Assembly (NCBI GenBank): GCA_905233645.1
Contig: CAJODZ010000026.1
Span: 1 to 35,417 of the forward strand
Reading direction: 5' to 3'
DNA length: 35,417 bases
Source of the DNA: an uncultured Synergistales bacterium
GTDB lineage: Bacteria; Synergistota; Synergistia; Synergistales; Aminobacteriaceae
Part shown: in pieces, positions 1-7,308 of the stretch
How the letters are laid out: each line of letters begins with the position of its first letter
Position numbering within the stretch: position 1 is the first letter of the stretch
The notes under the pieces: model-generated
Told to the model about the DNA's origin: nothing
What the model saw: only the letters and a program-made list of their open reading frames with translations
Databases searched by the model: none
Translations under genes and position numbers: made by a program

Positions 1-233
1 AACGCACCGTAAAAAAGATATGGTACAAAATTTTTTAGAGCCGATTGACTTAGAGTTTTATTCGTTGCCGTTTTTATTCTTTTAAAATCAGTGAACTCAT
101 CGAAAAAACGGTCACGCGCTATTTTTAAGATAATATTATTATTTTTGCGCTGGTTATAAGTTTGGGTTTGAGCGTTTGCAATTCCGGCTGAAAGTATTAA
201 AAATAAGCAAGCGCATAAAAATTTTTTAATCAT
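1..233 (-). CDS. Secreted protein of unknown function, C-terminus cut by window edge
   Basis: Not in the ORF track because it runs off the left edge. Reading the minus strand from the ATG at 233 gives an open frame of 77 codons starting MIKKFLCACLFLILSAGIAN, a typical Sec signal peptide (Lys-rich start, hydrophobic core, small residues before the likely cleavage site). The mature part begins QTQTYNQRKNNN and continues with a charged, probably helical stretch (ILKIARDRFFDEFTDFKR). No family is recognised. The stop codon of the upstream gene lies 11 bases before this start, so the two are probably co-transcribed. Function unknown; the export signal is the only safe statement. Confidence 0.7.
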   Translation of the reverse strand, partial: MIKKFLCACLFLILSAGIANAQTQTYNQRKNNNIILKIARDRFFDEFTDFKRIKTATNKTLSQSALKNFVPYLFYGA

Positions 234-244
234 GATTTTTATAA

Positions 245-2056
245 TTAACGCCATTCTCTGAAAAAGTCATTTAATCTCGTAGCGTCACGCATAATATCAG
301 GGTCGGTGCTTAACGATGACATTAGTTGCTCATAATTTGAAGTGTCTGTTTTTATCCAACCTTCTATTACTAACATCTTTTTCCAAAGTTTTATTAACTC
401 TTCACGCAAGGTATTCGTTCGATTTAAGACGCATAAATTTTGCGATATGTTGTAATAAGAGCCAAGTTCACGACAAATTCCGATTATTTTTGAGCGGTTG
501 TCTGTATCTTCACGGCTGACCTTTGCAAAATTTATAGTAAAGGCAACATCAACAGGTAAATCAAAAAATATCGCCGCCGCTAATCTGTTTGAAGCGATTG
601 CTAAATCATAAATTCCGCGCACTTGTTGATTGAGTTCGGTAATAGCTCTATAGTCGTCCGTTGTTGAGCGTTGATATTCTCTTTGAAAATCGCGTAAATC
701 ATTTTTAACATCTTCAAGCGCGGTCAACCAATCTTGTAATTTATGAATATTATCTCTGAAAATTCTATCAGGTGTCTGGTTAATTTTTGCTAATGCGTCT
801 CTAACGTTGCCAGTTTTCCCCCATGAAATTCGCGCGCCCGTTCGTGATAATGGTGCTAATTCAGTGCTGTCTAAAAATGCCTCAACCAACGGAAATAATA
901 ATTTTTCATCACGAACTGAATTACTTAAAATTTCAGCGCAAGCCGTCTTTAAAAATTCCTGATTTATATCGCCGTTTGGGTCAAATAATTCATGTATCGG
1001 AGCTGACGCAAGCAAAGCATATAAGGCAAGACATTCGTTAACGTTCTCTCTGCTTGGAAAATCACGAAATTTTTTACGAAGTTCATTCACGGAATATAAA
1101 GTTATCTCGTCCCAATCGCTGAATTTTTTGCTAAGTACAAATTTTCTAACGTCGTCGGGTAATCTTTTAAAGCAGCGTTGTAAATCTTCGATAAAATTTT
1201 TTAATTGTTCGCTGTCGTAGGAGTTGCCGGTGTCTAAATTTTCAACAACTCTATGATAAAAATCACTTCTTGCGTATTCACTTACAGTCTCTTCATCAAA
1301 ATCAACGTACATGATATCAAAGCCCGTTCCGTGTTGAAATACCCAATACGATAAATCTTCAGCTGAACATTTTGAAAACCAAGCTTTTGCATTCTTGCTT
1401 GAATTATTTACAGCTAAGGCTTGAGAGACGTTTTTAAAATTACACTTCTCAAGATATATTTCATAATTAGCACTGCTATCAACCGCATAAACTCCCCAAG
1501 TTAAATCCTCAAAAGTGCAGCCGTTAAAATTTGTGATAGTGCTTGGATAACAGCCGTTAGATTTATTATTTCGACCTGAGCGAACACCTTTAAAAGTTAT
1601 GTTATTTAAATTAACTTCTTTTGAGATTGAGTTAGTGCTAATTCCTGGAGCAGTACCGCACAAAATTGTTAAATTTGAGATTGTTAAATTATCCGACGTT
1701 GCTTCAGAAACTACATAATGACCTACAGCCGCAGGCCACCAAATTAAGACTTCGGCAGCATGAATAAGATTTTTTTTAGTTGAGCTTTCAGCGTCAAAAA
1801 CTGGTATTTTTTCATCTTGAGGGCTTATCGTTATATCAGGGTCAACGCCTTTAATAGTCCATATGTAACGAGGAATGACAAAATTTCCGCTGAACGATTG
1901 AGTAATCGTAATGTCTGTAACGCCGTCATCCAATGCCTTTTGAAAATCCTCAGCGTTACTTACACGTCTGGAATTTTTACCGGCAACAGCATTATCTGAA
2001 AATAATAATGCTATTAAAATTGAAAGTGATAATGTCAAAAAAATTTTGCGTTTCAT
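245..2056 (-). CDS. Secreted protein with N-terminal parallel beta-helix-like region and helical C-terminal half
   Basis: 603 residues. Residues 1-26 (MKRKIFLTLSLSILIALLFS...) are a signal peptide. Residues about 35-245 look like a pectate-lyase-type right-handed beta helix: short strands rich in N, T and I such as LTISNLTIL, VNLNNITFKGV and ITNFNGCTFEDL recur at roughly one-turn spacing. From about 260 on the protein becomes charged and helical (for example LEDVKNDLRDFQREYQRS), with no recognised domain. An AGGAGG site at 2071-2076 precedes the ATG at 2056. It heads a minus-strand unit with the partial secreted gene at 1-233. An envelope or surface role is inferred from the signal peptide and fold; no catalytic motif was seen. 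Confidence 0.75.
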   Translation of the reverse strand: MKRKIFLTLSLSILIALLFSDNAVAGKNSRRVSNAEDFQKALDDGVTDITITQSFSGNFVIPRYIWTIKGVDPDITISPQDEKIPVFDAESSTKKNLIHAAEVLIWWPAAVGHYVVSEATSDNLTISNLTILCGTAPGISTNSISKEVNLNNITFKGVRSGRNNKSNGCYPSTITNFNGCTFEDLTWGVYAVDSSANYEIYLEKCNFKNVSQALAVNNSSKNAKAWFSKCSAEDLSYWVFQHGTGFDIMYVDFDEETVSEYARSDFYHRVVENLDTGNSYDSEQLKNFIEDLQRCFKRLPDDVRKFVLSKKFSDWDEITLYSVNELRKKFRDFPSRENVNECLALYALLASAPIHELFDPNGDINQEFLKTACAEILSNSVRDEKLLFPLVEAFLDSTELAPLSRTGARISWGKTGNVRDALAKINQTPDRIFRDNIHKLQDWLTALEDVKNDLRDFQREYQRSTTDDYRAITELNQQVRGIYDLAIASNRLAAAIFFDLPVDVAFTINFAKVSREDTDNRSKIIGICRELGSYYNISQNLCVLNRTNTLREELIKLWKKMLVIEGWIKTDTSNYEQLMSSLSTDPDIMRDATRLNDFFREWR

Positions 2057-2170
2057 TATGTTTAAATAAGCCTCCTGCTGGAAAAGCTAAGATTTAAATT
2101 TAAAATACAACAAGCCTGCAACTTCTACAAGCGTGAAATTAAATACAAGACAGGCTGTTTAAATTTTAAT

Positions 2171-2234
2171 TTCATGTAATAATTTTCATGCTCGTGAAAT
2201 TCGTGAAATTAAAAAAGAGACGGTGTTAAATTTG
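2171..2234 (+). repeat. Leader copy 1, similar to the leader of the next gene
   Basis: The sequence before the first TctC gene (TTCATGTAATAATTTTCA ... CGGTGTTAAATTTG) closely matches the one before the second at 3314-3375 (TTCATGTAATATTTTCA ... CGGTGTAAAATTTG). This indicates that the tandem duplication included the untranslated leader. The comparison also decides the starts. In copy 2 the GTG is followed at once by TAA, so translation must begin at the TTG; the GGTG is therefore best read as Shine-Dalgarno sequence in both copies. A short direct repeat of CGTGAAATT is present only in copy 1 (about 2193-2210). Confidence 0.6.
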
Positions 2235-3248
2235 CGTTATTCATTTAAATTTTTCAAGACTTTTTTCAAAATATCTCTGTGCTTGGTATTTTGCGTAATG
2301 TTTTTAAACTCGTGTTATGCGGCTGGTAAAAGTATTAACGCTGAAGGTGTAATTGCCTGGCCTCGTTACGGCGGTACGGATACTTTATTCAGATTGCTGA
2401 TAAATCATATAAACGCTAATAATAAAGACATAAGCATTACTCCAACGAATAAAATTGGTTTTGCCGGTGCGCTTGCTCTTCATTACGTATATTCGCATGA
2501 GGCTGACGCTACAAGAATTTTAATCGCTGCTGAAAATCCGCCGTTGTATAAATTTTTAGGTTACGGCGATAAAAATTATGACGATTTTGAATGTATCTTG
2601 CTCGCCGCGACTGAGCCTATGGCTTTAATTGTTCCTGCTGATTCAAAATGGCGTTCTTATTCTGAACTGATAGAGGATTCAAATACCGCTGAAAGAATTA
2701 CGCAAGCTATTACTAACGTTGGGAGTTTACCTTGGTCGTCATCAGCAATGTTAAACAGTGTCGCTCAAAGTAATTTTAAACAGGAATGGTACGATACAGA
2801 CGGAGCAGCAATGATGGCCGTTTTTGCTGGTGAAGCTGATTTCACATTCGTTAAAGTCCAAATGGCCAGACAAGCTGTTAAAAATGGAAGATTACGTTTT
2901 ATTTTTACGCTTACTGATGAACGTTTGCCCGAATGGGAAGATGTGCCGGCTGTTACGGAAGAGTTCCCTGAATTTAAAAAATATTTACCTTGGGGGCCGT
3001 TTTATGGTGCATTTGTTAAAAAAGGAACGCCGCCGGAAATTGTAGAGCGTCTTAAAAATGCTTTCATGAATGCTTATCAATCGCCGGCCTGTCAAAAATA
3101 TTTAGCTGACGGACGAATGATACCTTTAGGGCTTGCCGGTCAAGAAGCTAACGATTATATTCACAGTTGGCAGGAGAGAACTTTAGCGGCTTTCGCAAGT
3201 GGTAAACTTAATCTTGATTTCAAGTTTAATAATTTTGAAAATCAGTAG
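2232..3248 (+). CDS. TctC/Bug-type periplasmic substrate-binding protein, copy 1
   Basis: About 338 residues. It has an N-terminal membrane or signal segment (ISLCLVFCVMFLNSCYAAG) with a Cys that could be a lipobox, though LNSC is not canonical. The mature protein follows the TctC (TTT receptor, Bug) pattern: an early Gly-rich loop RYGGTD, a NKIGFAGALAL segment matching the family's N..GA.G.....A, a mid-domain TNVGSLPWSSS loop, VFAGEADFTF, the ADRL/DVPAVTEEF-type segment, and a C-terminal KKGTPPEIVERL helix. It would bind a small carboxylate and hand it to a membrane permease; the ligand is not predictable. The ORF track starts at GTG 2223, but TTG 2232 is preferred by comparison with the paralogue leader. 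First gene of the TctC-TctC-DctQ-DctM operon. Confidence 0.88.
   Translation: MRYSFKFFKTFFKISLCLVFCVMFLNSCYAAGKSINAEGVIAWPRYGGTDTLFRLLINHINANNKDISITPTNKIGFAGALALHYVYSHEADATRILIAAENPPLYKFLGYGDKNYDDFECILLAATEPMALIVPADSKWRSYSELIEDSNTAERITQAITNVGSLPWSSSAMLNSVAQSNFKQEWYDTDGAAMMAVFAGEADFTFVKVQMARQAVKNGRLRFIFTLTDERLPEWEDVPAVTEEFPEFKKYLPWGPFYGAFVKKGTPPEIVERLKNAFMNAYQSPACQKYLADGRMIPLGLAGQEANDYIHSWQERTLAAFASGKLNLDFKFNNFENQ
2535..2605 (+). repeat. 71-base tract identical to 3697-3767 in the paralogue
   Basis: Begins AATCCGCCGTTGTATAAA and ends GTATCTTGCTCGC. All 71 bases, including third codon positions, match the second TctC gene, while flanking parts of the genes are clearly diverged at both DNA and protein level. 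It encodes NPPLYKFLGYGDKNYDDFEC and a few further residues. A second shorter identical tract covers the KKGTPPEI codons near the 3' ends. Recent gene conversion is the simplest explanation. Confidence 0.85.
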
Positions 3249-3313
3249 AAAATTTTTAGCGGATAAACTTTTATCAAAATCAAGCTTTTTAGCGCACGGA
3301 CAAAAATCTAACG

Positions 3314-3375
3314 TTCATGTAATATTTTCAACGTAATTAAAAAATAATTTTCAAAAAGGAACGGTGTAAAATTTG
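3314..3375 (+). repeat. Leader copy 2, before the second TctC gene
   Basis: Second copy of the leader described at 2171-2234. It carries the conserved TTCATGTAAT, an A-rich stretch, and AAAGGAACGGTG followed by the TTG start. No terminator-like hairpin is visible between the two TctC genes, so read-through from the first gene is likely, although the copied leader could also carry its own promoter. Confidence 0.55.
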
Positions 3376-4410
3376 AACTATATTACTACTAAACAAAATT
3401 ATAAAACTGTTTTTAAAATCTGCTTGTGTATTTTTGTTCTTAGCATTTCGTTTTTGAGTTGCGCTTACTCCAAAGATAAAGAGTTTAATTTTAAAATCAA
3501 TGCTGAAGGTGTTATCGCTTGGGGACGAGGCGGAGGCACTGACTTTTTAGCAAGAACTTTAATTTCACACGTCAACGCAAATAACGCAGACATAAATATT
3601 GTTCCGGTTAATCGTACTGGTTTCGCTGGGGCTTATGCTCTCCAATATGCTTATAATAAAAAAGCGGACGGAGCTACAATTTTATTCAGTGCTGATAATC
3701 CGCCGTTGTATAAATTTTTAGGTTACGGCGATAAAAATTATGACGATTTTGAATGTATCTTGCTCGCTGGTTTAGAAATTGTAGGGATAGTCGTTCCTTA
3801 TGAATCACCGTATAAAAATTTTAGCGATATCGTTCAGGCTGTAAAAGAAGGCCAAGAAGTTATAGAAGCATCGACAAACGTTGGCGGCATGATTTGGAAC
3901 ATGACAAATATATTAAATAATTTTACTCACGTTCACTTCACTCAAGAGTGGTATACAGATGATAAATCGGCTATGGAGGCAGTATTTGCTGGAAAGGCCG
4001 ATTTTACTTTTGCAAAATTACAGTTAGTCCGCGAAGCTATCAGAAATGGCCGTGTTAGATATTTATCGTTGATTTCTGATAGGCAAATTCCTTATTGGGA
4101 AAAAACACCGCTAATAATTGATGAATACCCGGGTATGAAAGATTATTTGCCGTTCGGTTCTTATTACGGAGTATTTGTTAAAAAAGGAACGCCGCCGGAA
4201 ATTTTAGAACGTTTGAAAAAAGCTTTTTTAGACGCATATAACTCAAGAGCCTTTCAAAAATATTTACGAAATAATCAAATGTCGGCTCTCGGTTTACAGG
4301 GCAATGAAGCGAATAAATATTTAAGTGATTGGAGCAAAAGAACTTTATCAGCATTATCAAAGGCCGATTTAAATATGAATTTCAGATTTAACAGTCTCGA
4401 AGATTTATAA
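3373..4410 (+). CDS. TctC/Bug-type periplasmic substrate-binding protein, copy 2
   Basis: 345 residues, starting at TTG because the only nearby GTG is directly followed by TAA in frame. An N-terminal signal segment (VFKICLCIFVLSISFLSCAYS) again has a Cys near the cleavage point. The TctC-family layout is intact: INAEGVIAWGRGGGTD, VNRTGFAGAYALQ, STNVGGMIWN, VFAGKADFTFAKLQ, VKKGTPPEILERL. It is a clear paralogue of the gene just upstream, with a 71-base tract of perfect identity. Two receptors feeding one permease would widen or split substrate range. It lies 36 bases before the TRAP small subunit, so it should be co-translated with TRAP, not TctAB, membrane parts. Confidence 0.88.
   Translation: MNYITTKQNYKTVFKICLCIFVLSISFLSCAYSKDKEFNFKINAEGVIAWGRGGGTDFLARTLISHVNANNADINIVPVNRTGFAGAYALQYAYNKKADGATILFSADNPPLYKFLGYGDKNYDDFECILLAGLEIVGIVVPYESPYKNFSDIVQAVKEGQEVIEASTNVGGMIWNMTNILNNFTHVHFTQEWYTDDKSAMEAVFAGKADFTFAKLQLVREAIRNGRVRYLSLISDRQIPYWEKTPLIIDEYPGMKDYLPFGSYYGVFVKKGTPPEILERLKKAFLDAYNSRAFQKYLRNNQMSALGLQGNEANKYLSDWSKRTLSALSKADLNMNFRFNSLEDL
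3697..3767 (+). repeat. 71-base tract identical to 2535-2605
   Basis: Partner of the identical tract in the first TctC gene. The mismatches bounding it are T for A at the left edge (GATAAT against GAAAAT) and T for C at the right edge (CTCGCT against CTCGCC). Confidence 0.85.
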
Positions 4411-4446
4411 AAATTTTTTAAAAAATATTTTGCACGGAGGTAAATT

Positions 4447-4863
4447 ATGAAAAAATTTTTTAGGGAAATTGATTTAAATATAATGTGGATATTATTCCTG
4501 CTTATATGTTTAGCGGAACTTTCAGATTTTTTACCGGATTTCAATTTCAAAATTTGGGCTAGCCGTCTATGCGGATTGTTAATGTTAATAAGCGTCGTCT
4601 TTACAGCTCGTGAAGGAATTTTTATAACGATGAACGCTTTTTTAAATCAAAAATTAAAATTCGTAAGTGATATTGTTATGGCGTTGACTTATATTTTTAT
4701 CGAAGTGGCTCTATTTTCATGTTTAAAACTCATGTTAATGTACTCGCGCTCATCAGAGGCTACAATTTGGCTGGCTTGTTTGCATATTGCCTCGATAATA
4801 ATTTATCTGCTGTCGTTTATATTTTTAATACGCAACATTTTCAAAAATAGAAAGGGTGCTTAA
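4447..4863 (+). CDS. dctQ: TRAP transporter small permease subunit (DctQ type)
   Basis: 138 residues with four hydrophobic helices at about 12-30, 38-58, 78-98 and 104-128. The pattern is that of TRAP small subunits: a cytoplasmic N-terminus (MKKFFREIDLN), helix 1, then a charged TAREGIFITMNAFL segment where DctQ proteins carry their R..I....L stretch, then a hairpin of two helices. TctB, the small TTT subunit, also has four helices, so the call leans on the neighbour: the stop codon directly abuts the ATG of an unmistakable DctM gene. An excellent site (CACGGAGGTAAATT) precedes the ATG. It would form the membrane scaffold with DctM. Confidence 0.78.
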   Translation: MKKFFREIDLNIMWILFLLICLAELSDFLPDFNFKIWASRLCGLLMLISVVFTAREGIFITMNAFLNQKLKFVSDIVMALTYIFIEVALFSCLKLMLMYSRSSEATIWLACLHIASIIIYLLSFIFLIRNIFKNRKGA

Positions 4864-6144
4864 ATGTTTATGATTACGTTGATAGTTTTATTAGTCCTTA
4901 TGTTTTTAGGAGTGCCCGTATTTTTCAGCATGTTATTTTCGAGCACGGGACTGTTAATAACTGGAAATGCAAGCATTGAAGAGATTGCTTATTTTGCGAT
5001 TTACAAAACAATGAACGTTTCAAATGTCCCGATATTATTATGTTTGATGACGGGTTTAATTTGTTTCGAGGGAAAATTAACGGAACGTTTTTTTAATATA
5101 TTCTCTTACTTTTTTGGTAAAAGGCATACTTTCAGGCCAGTGATGTGCGTTTTGATAACGGTGCTTTTTGGATTTATATCGCCTTCAGCAACAGCCGCAA
5201 CAGCTTTAGCCGCCGGAATGTTTTTACCCGTTTTAATTTGCACTGGCTATACTCCTGGATTTAGTGCAGCAATTTTAATGTGTGCCGCTTCGTTAGGTTT
5301 TTTAATTCCGCCTAGTATTTCAATGCGAATTGCTGTAGGTCTTGCAAACGTTATGCCTGATGTTGGAAATATGAGCGGACTTGTTTTAGGGCTTGCCGGA
5401 GCTTTTATATTACTCGTCTACACGATTATTTACTGCATTGTCAACGAAGAAGGCGATGACGAAATAATAAATGCTCATCAGGAAGAATTATATAAAAAAG
5501 GTTTTCCCATTGTATTTTTTGAGGGTTTATTATCGGCGGTGTTACCCATAATTGTAGTTATAGGATTAACAACGCATAAATTCTCGTCCGGTCGGGCTTC
5601 TGCATTTTCTGTAATGTACGCAATAATCGTAAGCACTGTATTTTTCAAAACTTTAACATTTGTCGAATGCATTAACGTTATTAAAAACGGTTTGAGAAAA
5701 GTTGCGCCCTTGCTTGTAATATTATTCGCTGGAAATTTTTTAAGTGCTTGCCTTGAAAAGCTTGACGCTGTAAAAATTTTATCCGACTACATTCACATGG
5801 CTGGCAGTAATAGATATTTGGCAACGTTTATTATTTTCTCGGCATTATTCGTTTTAGGAATGTTTATGGATTCTGTTGATGCATGTTATATGTTACTGCC
5901 TTCAGTTTTACCAGCAGCATTTATGGCGGGGATTGAGCCTTATCATTTATTAACTGGTCTTGTTGGATTTGAGAGCATTGGTTTAATGACACCGCCTGTA
6001 GGTATAGCTTTATATGCCATGCTGTCGATTTCAGGTATAAAATTTTGGGAAGTATTTAAAAATTTAATAATACCGTTATTATTATTCATCGTGTTATTTT
6101 TGGCGTTTACGTTATTCCCGGAAATTACGCCGTTTATAAAATAA
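4864..6144 (+). CDS. dctM: TRAP transporter large permease subunit (DctM type)
   Basis: 426 residues with about 12 hydrophobic segments, the usual DctM size. Family signatures visible include LVLMFLGVPVFFSML at the N-terminus (the G.P...A stretch), SPSATAATALAAGMFLPVLICTGYTPGFSAAILMCAASLGFLIPP in the first half (matching the DctM SGS..A ... A.....G...PPS region), and MFMDSVDACYMLLPSVLP then LMTPPVGIALY in the second (the conserved TPPVG). It would carry solute into the cytoplasm driven by sodium, after delivery from a receptor. TctA starts and motifs (PGLG region) are absent. The gene starts on the base after the dctQ stop codon. The pairing with TctC receptors is abnormal for this family. 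Confidence 0.9.
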   Translation: MFMITLIVLLVLMFLGVPVFFSMLFSSTGLLITGNASIEEIAYFAIYKTMNVSNVPILLCLMTGLICFEGKLTERFFNIFSYFFGKRHTFRPVMCVLITVLFGFISPSATAATALAAGMFLPVLICTGYTPGFSAAILMCAASLGFLIPPSISMRIAVGLANVMPDVGNMSGLVLGLAGAFILLVYTIIYCIVNEEGDDEIINAHQEELYKKGFPIVFFEGLLSAVLPIIVVIGLTTHKFSSGRASAFSVMYAIIVSTVFFKTLTFVECINVIKNGLRKVAPLLVILFAGNFLSACLEKLDAVKILSDYIHMAGSNRYLATFIIFSALFVLGMFMDSVDACYMLLPSVLPAAFMAGIEPYHLLTGLVGFESIGLMTPPVGIALYAMLSISGIKFWEVFKNLIIPLLLFIVLFLAFTLFPEITPFIK

Positions 6145-6163
6145 GAGGAGGTGAATTTTAAAA

Positions 6164-6421
6164 ATGCCTGCAAAAAGATTATGTCCTTATTGCAACGTCG
6201 AATTAAAGCTTGATACTCATAATTACACAATGGGCAGCTTTTTCGCTAAAAAACGTTTTCACACAGATATTTACGAATGCCCGAAGTGTGGCGAGATAGC
6301 TTTATACAAAACTGAGACTGATAAAAATCTCGTGAAGTGTCCTGTTTGCGGAACAAAGCATTATGCCGATGAAGCTTGTGTTGTTTGTGCATTGAATGCC
6401 AATACGCCCGAAGGTCATTAA
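6164..6421 (+). CDS. Small zinc-ribbon protein
   Basis: 85 residues with three Cys pairs: CPYC at 8-11, CPKCG around 40-44 and CPVCG around 59-63, followed by CVVC near the end. The spacing suits two zinc ribbons. A strong AGAGGAGGTGA site precedes the ATG, only 19 bases after the dctM stop, and a terminator follows, so it is the last gene of the transport operon. Its role is unknown; zinc ribbons of this size usually bind nucleic acid or protein. I do not assign a transport function merely from position. Confidence 0.8.
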   Translation: MPAKRLCPYCNVELKLDTHNYTMGSFFAKKRFHTDIYECPKCGEIALYKTETDKNLVKCPVCGTKHYADEACVVCALNANTPEGH

Positions 6422-6431
6422 AATTTTTTAT

Positions 6432-6465
6432 AAGCTCCCTGATTTTTGAAGAGGGGGCTTTTTTT
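6432..6465 (+). terminator. Rho-independent terminator of the TctC-DctQM operon
   Basis: AAGCTCCCT pairs with AGGGGGCTT (nine pairs, one G-U) across an 11-base loop and is followed by a run of T. Confidence 0.75.
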
Positions 6466-6473
6466 ATGCGCTT

Positions 6474-6575
6474 AAAAAATTTGACACTTTATTTTAAAAT
6501 CGATGTGTTAAAAAATTATGCGGCGGTTAAATTTTAAAAAGCTTTTTTGCAGTGGTAAACGTAGTTGCAAAATAT
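6474..6575 (+). repeat. Dispersed intergenic repeat, copy A
   Basis: About 102 bases that recur in inverted orientation at 30733-30834 with roughly 85% identity by eye. Shared blocks include AAAATCGATGTG, a GCGGC(G/T)GTTAAATTT block and GTAAACGTAGTTGCAAAA. The 3' end TTTTGCA...TGCAAAA can form a hairpin in copy A. The copy ends just before the ribosome binding site of the SGNH hydrolase, so it would lie in that gene's leader. Confidence 0.7.
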
Positions 6576-6597
6576 TTTTAAGGAGGCAAATTTTTCG

Positions 6598-7308
6598 ATG
6601 AGAAAATTTTTTTATGCGAGTGTAATTCTAAACCTATTGTTAATTATTTTTATAGGCTTTGTCGCTGTGAAATATAACTGTCCAAGTAAACCCGAAAAGC
6701 GCGTAACCGGAAAATTGCCAGTAAATGCGCATTATAATGCTTTGGTAAACGTTTTTAATAATATTCCTGAAAGCAAGGGCGGTAACGTGATTATTTTTCT
6801 TGGTGACAGCATTACTGAATTTATGTATTTTGATGAATTATTAAATCTCGACGGCGTAAAAATTAAAAACCGCGGCATTGCCGGAGACACAACCGAAGGG
6901 ATTTTAAACAGGCTCGATGAAATAACAAAGGCTCACGCTGAAAAAATCTTTGTGCTTGCCGGTGTAAATGATATTTGGAACGGCGCAGATTTAAATCAAA
7001 GCAAAAAGAATTACAGAGAGATTATTAAAACACTCTCTCAAAATTCACCAGAAAGCAAAATTTTTATTCAAAGCATCGTTCCGGTTAGCGAGAGCTTAAA
7101 TTTTCCAAAAGACGCGATTGAAGATTTTAACGAAGAACTTCAAAGAATTGCCGCTGATTTTAATTGCACGTATTTGAATATTTACCCGTTATTTTTAAAT
7201 CAGAACGGCGACGCTGTTGACGAAAAATTATTTATCGACGGCATTCACATGAGCGGCGAAGGTATGAAAATTTGGGCGGAGTTTTTGAAAGATTACGTCA
7301 AAGATTAA
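6598..7308 (+). CDS. SGNH/GDSL-family hydrolase, membrane-anchored or secreted
   Basis: 236 residues from the ATG at 6598, which follows AAGGAGG at 6581-6587. The ORF-track start (TTG 6565) would read through that site and is rejected. Residues 5-27 form an N-terminal hydrophobic helix (signal anchor). The catalytic blocks are complete: GDSITEF (nucleophile Ser, block I), GIAGDTT (block II Gly), GVNDIW (block III Asn) and DGIHM near the end (block V Asp and His). These enzymes hydrolyse esters, often acyl or acetyl groups on lipids or cell-envelope glycans; the substrate is not readable here. Its stop overlaps the end of the convergent GGDEF gene by four bases. Confidence 0.9.
   Translation: MRKFFYASVILNLLLIIFIGFVAVKYNCPSKPEKRVTGKLPVNAHYNALVNVFNNIPESKGGNVIIFLGDSITEFMYFDELLNLDGVKIKNRGIAGDTTEGILNRLDEITKAHAEKIFVLAGVNDIWNGADLNQSKKNYREIIKTLSQNSPESKIFIQSIVPVSESLNFPKDAIEDFNEELQRIAADFNCTYLNIYPLFLNQNGDAVDEKLFIDGIHMSGEGMKIWAEFLKDYVKD

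Noticed and set aside
2223-2231. GTG at 2223 as start of the first TctC gene
   Set aside because: The GGTG is part of the ribosome binding site. In the paralogue the same GTG is followed directly by TAA and translation must use the TTG, so the homologous TTG at 2232 is preferred.
6565-6597. TTG 6565 as start of the SGNH hydrolase
   Set aside because: The extension would translate the AAGGAGG site itself; ATG 6598 is correctly spaced from it and opens a normal signal anchor.
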